Shown here in pieces: positions 44,100 through 52,916 of a stretch of 64,000 nucleotides of DNA. The notes under the pieces were generated by a model. That model did no database searches. It saw only the letters and a program-made list of their open reading frames with translations, and was not told where the DNA came from. The stretch comes from Ralstonia pickettii DTP0602 (lineage in GTDB: Bacteria; Pseudomonadota; Gammaproteobacteria; Burkholderiales; Burkholderiaceae), in NCBI GenBank assembly GCA_000471925.1, contig CP006668.1, positions 1,612,001-1,676,000 of the forward strand, in the 5' to 3' direction. A program made the translations under genes and the position numbers. How positions within the stretch are numbered: the stretch's first letter is position 1; every line of letters begins with the position of its first letter.

Positions 44100-44276
44100 A
44101 TGAACACCCTGCGAACGAGATGTCTCGCTGTACTGGCTGGCGTTGTACTGAGCTCGGCGCTTGCCGGCTGCGGCGGCGGAGATGACTCCGCATCCACGGC
44201 AACGTCACAGCAACTTTCATCGGCACAAGCGAACGAGCAGAAGAAGCCGGCGGACACGCTGCGCTGCGCCCCCTGA
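44100..44276 (+). CDS. Small lipoprotein upstream of phospholipase C
   Basis: 58 residues. Signal peptide with a lipobox LAGC; mature part begins CGGGDDSASTATSQQLSS and is polar, ending with a Cys (LRCAP). The gene is 47 bp before the phospholipase gene and may be cotranscribed. Small Cys-ended lipoproteins have no assigned function; a role in folding or anchoring of the enzyme is speculation. Confidence 0.7.
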   Translation: MNTLRTRCLAVLAGVVLSSALAGCGGGDDSASTATSQQLSSAQANEQKKPADTLRCAP

Positions 44277-44322
44277 GCCTCTGTTGATCCCCTCCCCACG
44301 CCATCGCCCACAGGTCAGCCAC

Positions 44323-46473
44323 ATGCAATCCAACGACAGACGCAATTTCCTCCGCACCGCCACCCAGGCCATGGGTGCGGCCGCCGCGCTCACGGTGCTG
44401 CCGCCGAGCATCCGCCGCGCGCTTGCCGTGCCCGCCGCCGTAGAGACGCGCACCATCAAGGACGTCAAGCACATCGTCATCCTGATGCAGGAAAACCGTG
44501 CCTTCAATCACTACTTCGGCACCATGAAAGGGGTGCGGGGCTTCGGCGACCGCTTCCCGATCCCGCTCGAAAACGGCAAGCCGGTCTGGTACCAGTCGGA
44601 TGGCACGAAGGAGATTCCGCCCTTCCACCTGGACAAGCAGACCATGAACGCCCTGCTGGTCCCGAGCACGCCGCACTCGTTCTCGGATGCGCAGGCGGCA
44701 TGGAACCAGGGCAAGTTCGGTTTGTGGCCCAAGTTCAAGAAGCCGTATTCGATGGGCTATTACAAGCGCGACGACATCCCCTTCCAGTTCGCGCTGGCCG
44801 AAGCCTTCACCATCTGCGACGCCTATCACTGCTCCATCACCACCGGCACGGATCCCAACCGCATCGTCTTCTTCTCGGGTTCCAACTTCAATCCTGAGCT
44901 CCGCGCGAGCGGCATCAACTGCACCGATACGGACTCCGAGCCGAACAACCTGCGCTGCTGGATCAAGGGCGCGCTGCCGACGCCGGGCTACACCTATGCC
45001 GGTTCGTCCTTCCATTGGCCGACGATTCCCGATGTCCTGCAAAAGGCCGGCATCAGCTGGCGCATCTACCAGAATCCGAACGACAACTGGACTGGCGCGA
45101 TGCACGGTGGCCTGGCCTTCGATTCGTTCCGCACGGCGCAGCCGGAGTCGCCGACGTACAAGGAAGGCATGAGCCTGTGGACCATCGAGGACCTGCAGCG
45201 CGACGTGATGAACGGCACGCTGCCCGAGGTAGTGTGGGTGCTGCCGACCAAGCTGCAGTCCGAACACCCCGGCGCGCCGTCAAGCCCGCAGCACGGCGGC
45301 AACTTCACCGCCCAGGTGCTGAATGCACTGACGTCGAACCCGGACGTCTGGAGCAAGACCGTGTTCTTCCAGACCTTCGACGAGAACGACGGGCTGTTCG
45401 ATCACCTGCCGCCGCCGGCCGTGCCCTCCTACAACCTGGATGGCACGCTCGCCGGAAAGGCGACGCTGCCGCTGGAAGGCGAGTATTTCTCCGACCCGGC
45501 ACGCAAGTACCTGCATCCCGAAGACACCATCAGCGGCAACCTGCGCCCGTGGGGATTGGGCCCGCGCGTGCCGATGTACGTGGTATCGCCATGGAGCAAG
45601 GGGGGCTGGGTCAATTCGCAGACGTTCGACCATTCGTCTGTGGGGCTGTTCCTCGAACAGCGCTTCGGCATCACCATTCCCGCCATCAGCCCCTGGCACC
45701 GCGCGGTCTGCGGCGATCTGACCTCGGCCTTCGATTTCGCCACGCCTAACGACCCGAAGTTCCCCGCACTGCCCGATACCAGCGACTACGCGATCATCGA
45801 AGCCCAGCAGAAGACCATGCCGGCGCCGACGCCGCCCGCCACGCCACAGCCGCTGTTCCAGGAAATCGGCACCCGCTTCTCGCGCGCACTGCCCTACGAG
45901 CTGCACACCAGCGCGCGCGTCGACAGCGCCGGCCGCAGCGTGACCCTGCTCTTCGCCAACAGCGGCGCGCAGGGCGCGGTGTTTCATGTCTACGACAAGC
46001 TCCACCTGGACCGCATCCCGCGACGCTACACCGTGGAAGCGGACAAGACCTTGTCGGACGCGTGGGACCTCGTCGCGGACAACGGCAAGTACGACCTGTG
46101 GGTGCTCGGACCGAACGGCTTCGTCCGGCATTTCACCGGCACTGTGGCCGCCAGCGGCGCGCAGCCGGAGTGCCAGGTTTGCTACGACCCGAAGCACGGC
46201 CAGTTGTACCTGCATATGCGCAACACCGGCAACGCCGCGTGCACGGTGACGGTAAAGGCCAACGCGTACCGGAACGATGGCCCGTGGACGCTGACCGTAC
46301 CCGCGGGCGGCGAGGTCGTGGAAGAGCGCTGGTCGCTGGAAAGGAGCGCGCGCTGGTACGACTTCAGTGTGGTGCGCGCGGACGACACGAGCTACCTGCG
46401 GCGCTTTGCCGGCCGCCTGGAAACCGGCAAGGACAGCGTCAGCGATCCGGCCATGGCGATGCCCGGTGCGTGA
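44323..46473 (+). CDS. Phosphocholine-specific phospholipase C, Tat-exported
   Basis: 716 residues. N-terminal twin-arginine signal RRNFLRTATQAM. Phosphoesterase superfamily motifs: HIVILMQENRAFNHYFGTMKG, TGTDPNRIVFFSGSN, and DENDGLFDH. Two C-terminal DUF756-type beta domains (about 560-640 and 640-710) are characteristic of PlcN/PlcH-type enzymes. It hydrolyses phosphatidylcholine outside the cytoplasm, yielding diacylglycerol and phosphocholine. A hairpin at 46509 follows. A PhoD-type phosphatase at 20954 suggests phosphate scavenging in this strain. Confidence 0.92.
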   Translation: MQSNDRRNFLRTATQAMGAAAALTVLPPSIRRALAVPAAVETRTIKDVKHIVILMQENRAFNHYFGTMKGVRGFGDRFPIPLENGKPVWYQSDGTKEIPPFHLDKQTMNALLVPSTPHSFSDAQAAWNQGKFGLWPKFKKPYSMGYYKRDDIPFQFALAEAFTICDAYHCSITTGTDPNRIVFFSGSNFNPELRASGINCTDTDSEPNNLRCWIKGALPTPGYTYAGSSFHWPTIPDVLQKAGISWRIYQNPNDNWTGAMHGGLAFDSFRTAQPESPTYKEGMSLWTIEDLQRDVMNGTLPEVVWVLPTKLQSEHPGAPSSPQHGGNFTAQVLNALTSNPDVWSKTVFFQTFDENDGLFDHLPPPAVPSYNLDGTLAGKATLPLEGEYFSDPARKYLHPEDTISGNLRPWGLGPRVPMYVVSPWSKGGWVNSQTFDHSSVGLFLEQRFGITIPAISPWHRAVCGDLTSAFDFATPNDPKFPALPDTSDYAIIEAQQKTMPAPTPPATPQPLFQEIGTRFSRALPYELHTSARVDSAGRSVTLLFANSGAQGAVFHVYDKLHLDRIPRRYTVEADKTLSDAWDLVADNGKYDLWVLGPNGFVRHFTGTVAASGAQPECQVCYDPKHGQLYLHMRNTGNAACTVTVKANAYRNDGPWTLTVPAGGEVVEERWSLERSARWYDFSVVRADDTSYLRRFAGRLETGKDSVSDPAMAMPGA

Positions 46474-46508
46474 CCGCCGGCGCCTGGTGACTTTTTGATT
46501 TGAAGCGG

Positions 46509-46532
46509 GCGGCCTGCCTTGGTGCAGGCCGC
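46509..46532 (+). terminator. Hairpin downstream of phospholipase C
   Basis: GCGGCCTGC (46509-46517) and GCAGGCCGC (46524-46532) form a 9-bp perfect stem with loop CTTGGT, followed by TTGC. No long T-run. It lies 36 bp after the gene and also marks the 3' side of the NYN remnant on the other strand. Confidence 0.5.
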
Positions 46533-46559
46533 TTGCACATTCGCCGCCGTCGGCGGCGG

Positions 46560-46985
46560 CTTTAGAGGGGCTGAATGCCCCTGATATCCGCGCCGCCGCG
46601 TGCGCGGCGATGCCCAGCCTGTAGTTTTCCCAGCCACGTTCGGCGCCTCGCCGTATTCCTGGAACCCCGTCAGGTCGCTTGCATCCGGTACGAGGTGATC
46701 TCGCTTGGGCCGCGTGCATGACGAACGCAAACCGTCGATATGTTCCTGCAGCCCTTGCGGAACCGCCCGCCACATCGGGTCGAGAATGAAATCAACGCCT
46801 TCGCGACGGGCCTGCTTGGCGGCTGGCACGAAGTCAGCATCCCCTGCTATCAGAACGATCTGATCCACTTGCTTCTTGAAGGCAAGTGACGCGACGTCGA
46901 TGCCTATTCGCATGTCTACACAGCCGCAGAGCCAGCTTGCGTTTGGCCCGCAACCGATCAAACGCACTATCGGGCTGAGCACCAT
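46560..46985 (-). pseudogene. NYN-domain (PIN-like RNase) gene remnant
   Basis: The frame from about 46913 down contains VDMRIGIDVASLAFKKQVDQ, VLIAGDADFVPAAKQARREG and HIDGLRSSC, which match the C-terminal half of the NYN/LabA-type nuclease domain. The N-terminal part is not in this frame, but another frame just upstream (about 46920-46970) reads FDRLRAKRKLALRL, a segment that normally precedes it by about 35 residues. So the gene has lost an internal piece and shifted frame, and its start is gone. The frame then runs into the phospholipase gene antisense and ends without homology. Probably non-functional. Confidence 0.6.
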
Positions 46986-47089
46986 AGTGCGAGCTGCGTG
47001 GTTGCTACTCAGTCAGTTGGTCGCGATAAAGACAGGCTACGAGCCTTGATGTCGTCTCCTCAGAGGCTTCCACCGATCGGGATCGACAA

Positions 47090-47779
47090 TCACTTGCGCG
47101 TAACATCGACAGCGATTTCTGAGTCACCGCCAGCACCGGCCCCACGCCCCGGCCGCCGCACAGCCCTCACCTTCCCACTGTTGCCGCCCCCGCAAAAGAA
47201 CTTCTCCCCTCCGTCGGACTCCAGCCCCGACACCCCCACGCCCGCCGGCATCTCGATGCTCTCGAGCACCGCGCCCGTGCGCGCATCGACGTGCCGCAGT
47301 TCGCTGGCATCGTCTTCCCAGGTGCCATGCCACAGCTCGCCATCGACCCAGGTGACGCCGGTGACAAAGCGGTCGGAAGCAATGGTGCGCAGGATCGCGC
47401 CGGTCTGCGGATCGACCTGGTGGATCTTGCGTTCGCTGTACTGGCCGACCCAGAGCGTCCCTTCTGCCCAGGCGAGCCCGGAGTTGCCGCCGCCCGGCGG
47501 GGCGGGGATGGTAGCGAGCACGGCGCCAGTCTGCGGATCGATCTTCTGGATGCGCTCGCCGTCGATCTGGAACAGGTGCTTGCCATCGAAGGCGGTTCCG
47601 GCATTGGCCGCCACATCGAGCGAGCGCGCAACCTGCCCGTTCGCCGGGTCAAAGGCATTGAGCTTGTCCCCGGTGGCGATCCAGACATGCCGGCCGTCGT
47701 ACGAGACGCCATGCACGTTGTCGACGCCGGGGAACGGGCCGTATTCACGGAGGATTTGTGCGGGGTATCGTTTCATCAT
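47090..47779 (-). CDS. Beta-propeller protein (glutamine-cyclotransferase/PQQ-like repeats)
   Basis: About 229 residues; start taken at the ATG at 47779 after GGAGAGC. Repeated WIATGDKLNAFDPANGQVAR, IDGERIQKIDPQTGAVL, WVGQYSERKIHQVDPQTGAIL and LWHGTWEDDASELRHVDARTGAVL units of about 40 residues each indicate a six-bladed beta propeller of the glutamine-cyclotransferase/NHL class. No signal peptide, so it may be cytoplasmic. It is the second gene after a TPR-type regulator, with a start close to the regulator's stop. No catalytic residues could be assigned. Confidence 0.75.
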   Translation of the reverse strand: MMKRYPAQILREYGPFPGVDNVHGVSYDGRHVWIATGDKLNAFDPANGQVARSLDVAANAGTAFDGKHLFQIDGERIQKIDPQTGAVLATIPAPPGGGNSGLAWAEGTLWVGQYSERKIHQVDPQTGAILRTIASDRFVTGVTWVDGELWHGTWEDDASELRHVDARTGAVLESIEMPAGVGVSGLESDGGEKFFCGGGNSGKVRAVRRPGRGAGAGGDSEIAVDVTRK

Positions 47780-47789
47780 GCTCTCCATC

Positions 47790-49010
47790 CTAGTCAACGG
47801 TCAGCGGCGTGGGGAGTAACAAAGTCGTCGTGAATCCTGGCACGGGCGGGGTCATCCAGCGGCGCGCGCGGCCGTGGCCGATCGATTGGACCTTGCCGGC
47901 TGCGGCCAGCGCGTCGAGTGCGCGCTGCACGGTGCGCTGGCTGGCGCCAAGTGCAAGCGCGAGGCCAGAACTGGACCATGACTCGCCGTCGGCGAGCAGC
48001 GCCAGCACCGGCGCGTTGCGGTCCTCGACTGGCTGCGCCAGCACTGCGACTTCGCGTGTGCGGCGCGGCACCAGCGTATAACCGCTCGGGGTGGCGCTGA
48101 TGTCCGCCTCCGTCCCGAGCACGGCGCGCAGCCTCCCCACTTCCACACGCAGGCGCGCGCGGTGCGAGGCGTCGATGTGTCGGGTGCGGAAGGCTTGCGC
48201 GATCAGGGTGTCGCGGGGCACGTCTTCCGGCCAGGCTTCGGCCAGCGCGCGTGCCAGGGCGAACAGCACCGGGCGCGTGGCCAGCGACACCACCGTCCCG
48301 CCGTTGCGCACGGCAAGGCGGCAGGCGTCGACCACCAGCGTCTTCGATGCCAGCAGGGCTTCAACGTCTTCGAGCCGCAGCAGCCGCGGTTCGCCGCGCG
48401 CGATCAGGCGTGCGGCGGGGGCATCGAGAATACGGGCGGCGTTTTCGACTTCCGCTGCCAGCGCAGGGATGCCTGCGAGCATGGCAGCGCGGCCCGCCCT
48501 GGCGAGCGCGGCGCGCGCGATACGGGCCTGCACGCGCCGCATGGCGATGCCTGCCAGGATCAACTCGTGGGTGGTTCGCAAGGCAGGTGGCAAGCGCGCG
48601 GGAGCGAGCCCGGCAAGCATGTCCTCGGCCTCGTCGAGGCGACCGATCAGCAACAGCCGCCGGATGCCGAGATAGCGCGCATGCGCGGCATTGAACCAGT
48701 CGCCGTGCGCTTCGAGCGTCGCCCGGGCGGCGTCGAGAGTCTTCGCCGGCCAGCCCAGGTCGCGCGCCGCGAGTGCGATTTCAGCCTCTGCAATCACGCA
48801 CCGTGCGCGGGCCACCGGCGCTTTGCTGCCAAAGGCACGCGCCGCGCTTCGTACCAGCGCCCTGGCCCGCATCAGGTCGCCGAGCTGCGCCATGGCGATG
48901 CCGCGCAGCGCCAGCGCCGGCGCGTCGTCGCGCAAGGCGACCCGGTTCAGCGCCCCGAGCGGGTCACCGGCCGCGAGCGCGCGTGCGGCGGCTGAGATCG
49001 CTGCGTCCAT
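47790..49010 (-). CDS. Helical-repeat protein with OmpR-type winged helix, regulator
   Basis: 406 residues from ATG 49010 (an ATG at 49028 is possible). The first ~210 residues are TPR-like helical repeats rich in Ala/Arg. The middle region (about 255-320) contains a winged-helix signature with DTLIAQAFRTRHIDASHRARLRVEVGRLRAVLG, as in SARP/OmpR-type DNA-binding domains. A third part (about 350-395) has GLALALGASQRTVQRALDALAAAGKVQ, a second helix-turn-helix. Proteins of this make-up regulate a linked DUF899/DUF2182/propeller set; the propeller gene starts near its stop and DUF899 is divergent. Signal unknown. Confidence 0.7.
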   Translation of the reverse strand: MDAAISAAARALAAGDPLGALNRVALRDDAPALALRGIAMAQLGDLMRARALVRSAARAFGSKAPVARARCVIAEAEIALAARDLGWPAKTLDAARATLEAHGDWFNAAHARYLGIRRLLLIGRLDEAEDMLAGLAPARLPPALRTTHELILAGIAMRRVQARIARAALARAGRAAMLAGIPALAAEVENAARILDAPAARLIARGEPRLLRLEDVEALLASKTLVVDACRLAVRNGGTVVSLATRPVLFALARALAEAWPEDVPRDTLIAQAFRTRHIDASHRARLRVEVGRLRAVLGTEADISATPSGYTLVPRRTREVAVLAQPVEDRNAPVLALLADGESWSSSGLALALGASQRTVQRALDALAAAGKVQSIGHGRARRWMTPPVPGFTTTLLLPTPLTVD

Positions 49011-49126
49011 CTGAATCGCGCCACACATGTCACTCCCACCTGTCGATGCCGGCGCCTAATCTAGCACACGACTACCCGATCACGCGGCGTATCGCATACC
49101 GCACGACATCCACGGAGGAACCCACG

Positions 49127-49906
49127 ATGACCACACATGCAACCGCCACGCGCGAAGACTGGCTGGCCGCCCGGCTCGAACTGCTGGAAGCGGAAAAAGC
49201 ACTGACGCGGCGCAGCGACGAACTGGCGCAGCAACGACAGGCCTTGCCATGGCTGCGGATCGACAAGGCGTACCGCTTCGAAACCGACGAAGGCAGCACC
49301 ACGCTGGCCGAGCTGTTCAAATGGCGCTCGCAACTGCTCGTCTACCACTTCATGTTCGGTCCCGCCTACAAGGCCGGCTGCCCGTCGTGCTCGGCAATTG
49401 CCGACGGCTTCAACGGCTTCGCCGTCCACCTGGCCAACCATGACGTCATGCTGACGGCCGTGTCGCGCGCGCCGCTCGCGACATTGCAGGCCTACAAGCA
49501 ACGCATGGGATGGACCTTCCCGTGGGCCTCGTCGGACGACAGCGATTTCAACAGCGACTTCCACGTCGCGTTCACCACGGCGCAGCAGCGTGAGGGCGAT
49601 ATCGATTACAACTACCGGCGCGAGCCGGCGTTCGCATGGCGCCCGGAGCTGGCAGCCGGCGGCCAGCCGGCGGAAGACAAGTTTGCGGCGATGTGCGGCA
49701 CCGACTCGGCCACCTACCAGCGTGACCGGCCCGGCATGAGCGCCTTTGTGATGGAGGACGGCGTGGTCTACCACTGCTATTCCACCTATGCGCGCGGGCT
49801 CGACGGACTGTGGGGCATGTACCAGTGGCTCGACCGCGCGCCAAAGGGGCGCAATGAGACCGGCGGCGTCTGGTGGCGCCGCCATGATGAGTATGGCGAG
49901 CGTTGA
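49127..49906 (+). CDS. DUF899 family thioredoxin-like protein (second copy)
   Basis: 259 residues. Helical N-terminus (about 15-50, EKALTRRSDELAQQRQALPWLRIDK), then the thioredoxin-like DUF899 core with LLVYHFMFGPAYKAGCPSCSAIADGF (about 72-97; two cysteines in CPSC). Preceded by GGAGGAA. This copy is longer than the first (16762), which has CPMC. Its gene is divergent from the TPR-type regulator and 8 bp before the DUF2182 gene, which makes it part of an operon. The reaction is unknown; a disulfide exchange role would be a guess. Confidence 0.86.
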   Translation: MTTHATATREDWLAARLELLEAEKALTRRSDELAQQRQALPWLRIDKAYRFETDEGSTTLAELFKWRSQLLVYHFMFGPAYKAGCPSCSAIADGFNGFAVHLANHDVMLTAVSRAPLATLQAYKQRMGWTFPWASSDDSDFNSDFHVAFTTAQQREGDIDYNYRREPAFAWRPELAAGGQPAEDKFAAMCGTDSATYQRDRPGMSAFVMEDGVVYHCYSTYARGLDGLWGMYQWLDRAPKGRNETGGVWWRRHDEYGER

Positions 49907-49914
49907 GGCAAGCC

Positions 49915-50694
49915 ATGGCGATCGCCGGCACAACCGTAACGCCCGAGGTCCGCGCAGGCATGGGAGTCTTCATCGGCATCTGCACCGTGCTCTTCGCCGC
50001 CTGCGCAACGGCCACATTCATGCTGCACGACGCCATGTCCGCCATGGGCGCGATGCCGATGCCCGGCGGCTGGACCCTGTCGATGGCATGGACGCGGATG
50101 TGCGGGCAGACCTGGGCCGGCGCCGCGGCATCCTTCCTCGGCATGTGGGTGGTGATGATGGCGGTAATGATGCTGCCGTCGCTGGCGCCAGTGTTGTGGC
50201 GCGTCACGGCCAGGCCAGAACTGTTTTACGCGGTGGCAGGCATTGCCTACTTTTGCGTGTGGGCGATGCTGGGCCTGGCAGTCTTTGCGCCGGGTGCCGC
50301 GCTGGCGGCGCTTGCGATGCACTGGCCGGCGCTGGCGCGCGCCATGCCGATGCTGGCCGGCGTGGTCGTGTTGTGCGCCGGCGCGCTGCAGTTCACCGAG
50401 TGGAAAGCCCGCCAGCTTGCGTGCTGCCGGTACGCGCCCGCGATGCCAGCCTATACCGGCGCGGCATGGCGCTATGGCCTGCGCCTTGGCCTGCATTGCA
50501 GCTATTGCTGCGCCGGGCTGACGGCGAGCCTGCTGGCCGTCGGCGTGATGGACCTGCGCGTGATGGCCGCGGTCACGGCAGCCATCACGGCCGAACGTCT
50601 CGCCCCGGCGGGCGCGCGGGTCGCAAAGGGGATCGGCGTCGTTACCGTCAACGCGGGAGTACTGCTGATCGCGCGAGCGGCCGGGCTCGGCTAG
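49915..50694 (+). CDS. DUF2182 integral membrane protein, predicted metal-binding
   Basis: 259 residues from ATG 49915 (GAGG site), a TTG at 49903 being a longer alternative. About six membrane segments; Met/Ala-rich first half with repeated Met-Ala-Met/Pro motifs, and Cys pairs in QLACCRYAP and HCSYCCAGL near the end. The family is called predicted metal-binding. It follows the DUF899 gene by 8 bp. The usual DUF1326 partner is absent here. Function unknown. Confidence 0.82.
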   Translation: MAIAGTTVTPEVRAGMGVFIGICTVLFAACATATFMLHDAMSAMGAMPMPGGWTLSMAWTRMCGQTWAGAAASFLGMWVVMMAVMMLPSLAPVLWRVTARPELFYAVAGIAYFCVWAMLGLAVFAPGAALAALAMHWPALARAMPMLAGVVVLCAGALQFTEWKARQLACCRYAPAMPAYTGAAWRYGLRLGLHCSYCCAGLTASLLAVGVMDLRVMAAVTAAITAERLAPAGARVAKGIGVVTVNAGVLLIARAAGLG

Positions 50695-50799
50695 CGCATC
50701 CCGGCCGCTCGCGCGTCACCGCGCTATCGCACGCAGGACGATGGTGGCACGCAGGGGCGCACTGGCGGGAGCTGGCGCAGGCTGATTGCCCGCCCGCGC

Positions 50800-51747
50800 T
50801 CAACCGGCCGCGGCGCGCGGCGCCTTGCGCTTGCCTGCCCGGCTCAGCCCGGACTTCGCCTCGACCTTGGTGGCCAGCAGCATGTCGTAGAGCTGCTGCG
50901 CCGCCGGCGACAGCGACCGGCCGCGGCGCCGGATCAGCCCTACCGTGCGCGTCACCGTAGGATCGACCAGTGGCACGCTCTTCAGCGTGGGATGGTCGCC
51001 CGGCGGCATTGCAAGCCGCGGCACCGCGGCGATTCCCAGCCCGGCCTCGACCAGGCTCACCAGCGTGGACACATGCCGCACTTCGCAGTACCAGTGCGGG
51101 CGCACCGGCACTTCGGACAGCGCCAGGTCCAGCAGCAGCCGGTTGCCGCTGGCCTTGCCCACCGTCATATAGTCGTACTGGCCCAGTTCCGCCCAGGTGG
51201 CTTGCTTCTTCTTCGCCAGCGGATGGCCGGGCGGGCAGGCCACCACGAAGGCCTCGCGCAGCACCGGCTCGAATTCCACGTCAGGCTCCTGCGTGCCGAT
51301 GTAGTTGAGGCCGAAGTCCGCCTCGTTGCGCACCACCATGTTGAGCACCTCGTTGGCGCCTTCGTCGACCAGCCGCACCACGATGCGCGGATAGCGCGCG
51401 TGGTATTCGCGCAGCACGCCAGGCAGGAAATAGCGCACCGCCGACGGCACGCAGGCGACCGTGACTTCGCCCGCGATCCGGGACGCGACGTCGCGGATGC
51501 CCAGCAGCGACTCATCCAGCCCGTTGAGCAGGTCGCGCGCCCGGCGCGAGAACTCGCGCCCCACCGCGGTCATCTCGACCGAGCGCGTGGTGCGGTCGAA
51601 CAGGCGCACGCCCAGCGCATCCTCCAGCTTCTCGATCCGGCGCGACAGCGCCGGCTGCGACAGGTGCAGTTCCGCCGCGGCGGCGCGGAAGCTGCTGTGT
51701 TCGGCCACGGCGACAAAGGCGCGCAGATCGGACAGATTCAAATTCAT
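50800..51747 (-). CDS. LysR-family regulator of the Bug/MmgE/dehydrogenase operon
   Basis: 315 residues. N-terminal winged helix (1-60, LSDLRAFVAVAEHSSFRAAAAELHLSQPALSRRIEKLE), effector domain about 95-295. Divergent from a Bug protein gene; the 139-bp gap carries TTGCA and TGCAA inverted arms (51755-51781). It likely controls the three-gene operon that follows; effector unknown. Confidence 0.92.
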   Translation of the reverse strand: MNLNLSDLRAFVAVAEHSSFRAAAAELHLSQPALSRRIEKLEDALGVRLFDRTTRSVEMTAVGREFSRRARDLLNGLDESLLGIRDVASRIAGEVTVACVPSAVRYFLPGVLREYHARYPRIVVRLVDEGANEVLNMVVRNEADFGLNYIGTQEPDVEFEPVLREAFVVACPPGHPLAKKKQATWAELGQYDYMTVGKASGNRLLLDLALSEVPVRPHWYCEVRHVSTLVSLVEAGLGIAAVPRLAMPPGDHPTLKSVPLVDPTVTRTVGLIRRRGRSLSPAAQQLYDMLLATKVEAKSGLSRAGKRKAPRAAAG

Positions 51748-51754
51748 GCAGACC

Positions 51755-51781
51755 TTGCATCAATCGTAAGGAAATTTGCAA
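51755..51781. promoter_or_regulatory. Candidate LysR operator with TTGCA/TGCAA arms
   Basis: TTGCA at 51755-51759 and TGCAA at 51777-51781 are inverted arms with a 17-bp spacer, in the region 5' of the LysR start. A T-N11-A type site could fall within it. Low specificity. Confidence 0.35.
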
Positions 51782-51886
51782 TTCACAGTCTAGCACCGGC
51801 ACGCCATCATTCGCTCACCCGCTCCCGCCTGCCAGGCCGGGGCCGACCGAGAACAGCGCCCGACAGTGGCGCACCGGAGGAGACTG

Positions 51887-52867
51887 ATGAACGCGACACG
51901 CCGGACCCTGCTCAAGGCCAGCGCCATGCTGCTGGCCACCACGGGCGGCCTTGCCAGGGCGCAGGAGCCCTTTCCCAACAAGCCGCTGCGCTACGTGGTG
52001 CCGGTCTCGGCCGGCGGCGGCTCGGACCTGATCGGCCGCACCGTGGCCGAGCGCTGGGGCCGCGTGCTGGGCCAGTCCATCGTGGTCGAGAACCAGGCCG
52101 GCGGCGGGGGCGTGATTGCCTGCCAGATGACGGCCAAGGCCACCGCCGACGGCTACAGCCTGATGCAGGGCTACGTCGCCACGCACGGCACTAACCCCGC
52201 CACCCGCAAGGTCCCGTACGACCCGCTCAAGGATTTCACGCCGGTCGGCATGATCGGCGCCACGCCCAACGTGCTGGTGGTAGGCGCGAACGTGCCGGCG
52301 ACCACGCTGGAGGCCTTTATCGCATATGCCCGCAAGCAGCCGGGCGCGATCGCCTATGGCTCGGCCGGTCCCGGTTCGCTGACGCACCTGACCATGGAGT
52401 TGTTCGCGCAGCAGATGAAGCTGCAGATGACCCATGCCGCCTACCGCGGCGTCGCGCCTGCCTTCAACGACCTGATCGGCGGCCAGACCCAGGCGATGTT
52501 CCCGGGCCTGTCGGCGGCGCTGCCGCATATCCGTTCCGGCCGCGTCAGGCCGCTGGCGGTCACCGGCCAGGCGCGGCACCCGCTGCTCAAGGACACGCAG
52601 ACACTGGAAGAAGCCGGCCTGAAGGGCTTCGACGCCATGCAGTGGTATGGCGTGGTGGGCCCGGCCGGCATCCCGGCCAACGTGGTGGCCCGCCTCAACA
52701 GCACGCTGAACACCGTGCTCAAGAGCCCCGACCTGGCCGACAAGCTCTCCGCCGAGGCCTTGCAGCCCATGCCGATGACGCCCGACCAGTTCCGCCGCTA
52801 TATCGCCGACGAGGTTAACCGCTGGGGCAAGCTGGCGCGCGACCGCGGCATTCGGCTCGATGCCTGA
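51887..52867 (+). CDS. Bug-family (TctC) periplasmic solute-binding protein
   Basis: 326 residues from ATG 51887 with a strong GGAGGAGA site. The signal peptide carries a twin-arginine-like motif (TRRTLLKASAML). Bug-family motifs: PLRYVVPVSAGGGSDLIGRTVAERWG, VENQAGGGGVIACQMTAKATADGY and DLIGGQTQAMFPG. It is divergent from the LysR gene and precedes an MmgE/PrpD gene by 49 bp. Ligand unknown; carboxylates are typical. Confidence 0.92.
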   Translation: MNATRRTLLKASAMLLATTGGLARAQEPFPNKPLRYVVPVSAGGGSDLIGRTVAERWGRVLGQSIVVENQAGGGGVIACQMTAKATADGYSLMQGYVATHGTNPATRKVPYDPLKDFTPVGMIGATPNVLVVGANVPATTLEAFIAYARKQPGAIAYGSAGPGSLTHLTMELFAQQMKLQMTHAAYRGVAPAFNDLIGGQTQAMFPGLSAALPHIRSGRVRPLAVTGQARHPLLKDTQTLEEAGLKGFDAMQWYGVVGPAGIPANVVARLNSTLNTVLKSPDLADKLSAEALQPMPMTPDQFRRYIADEVNRWGKLARDRGIRLDA

Positions 52868-52916
52868 GCCATCCCCCTTCCCAGCTATCCGCTTTTACTG
52901 AACAAGGACAGATTTC

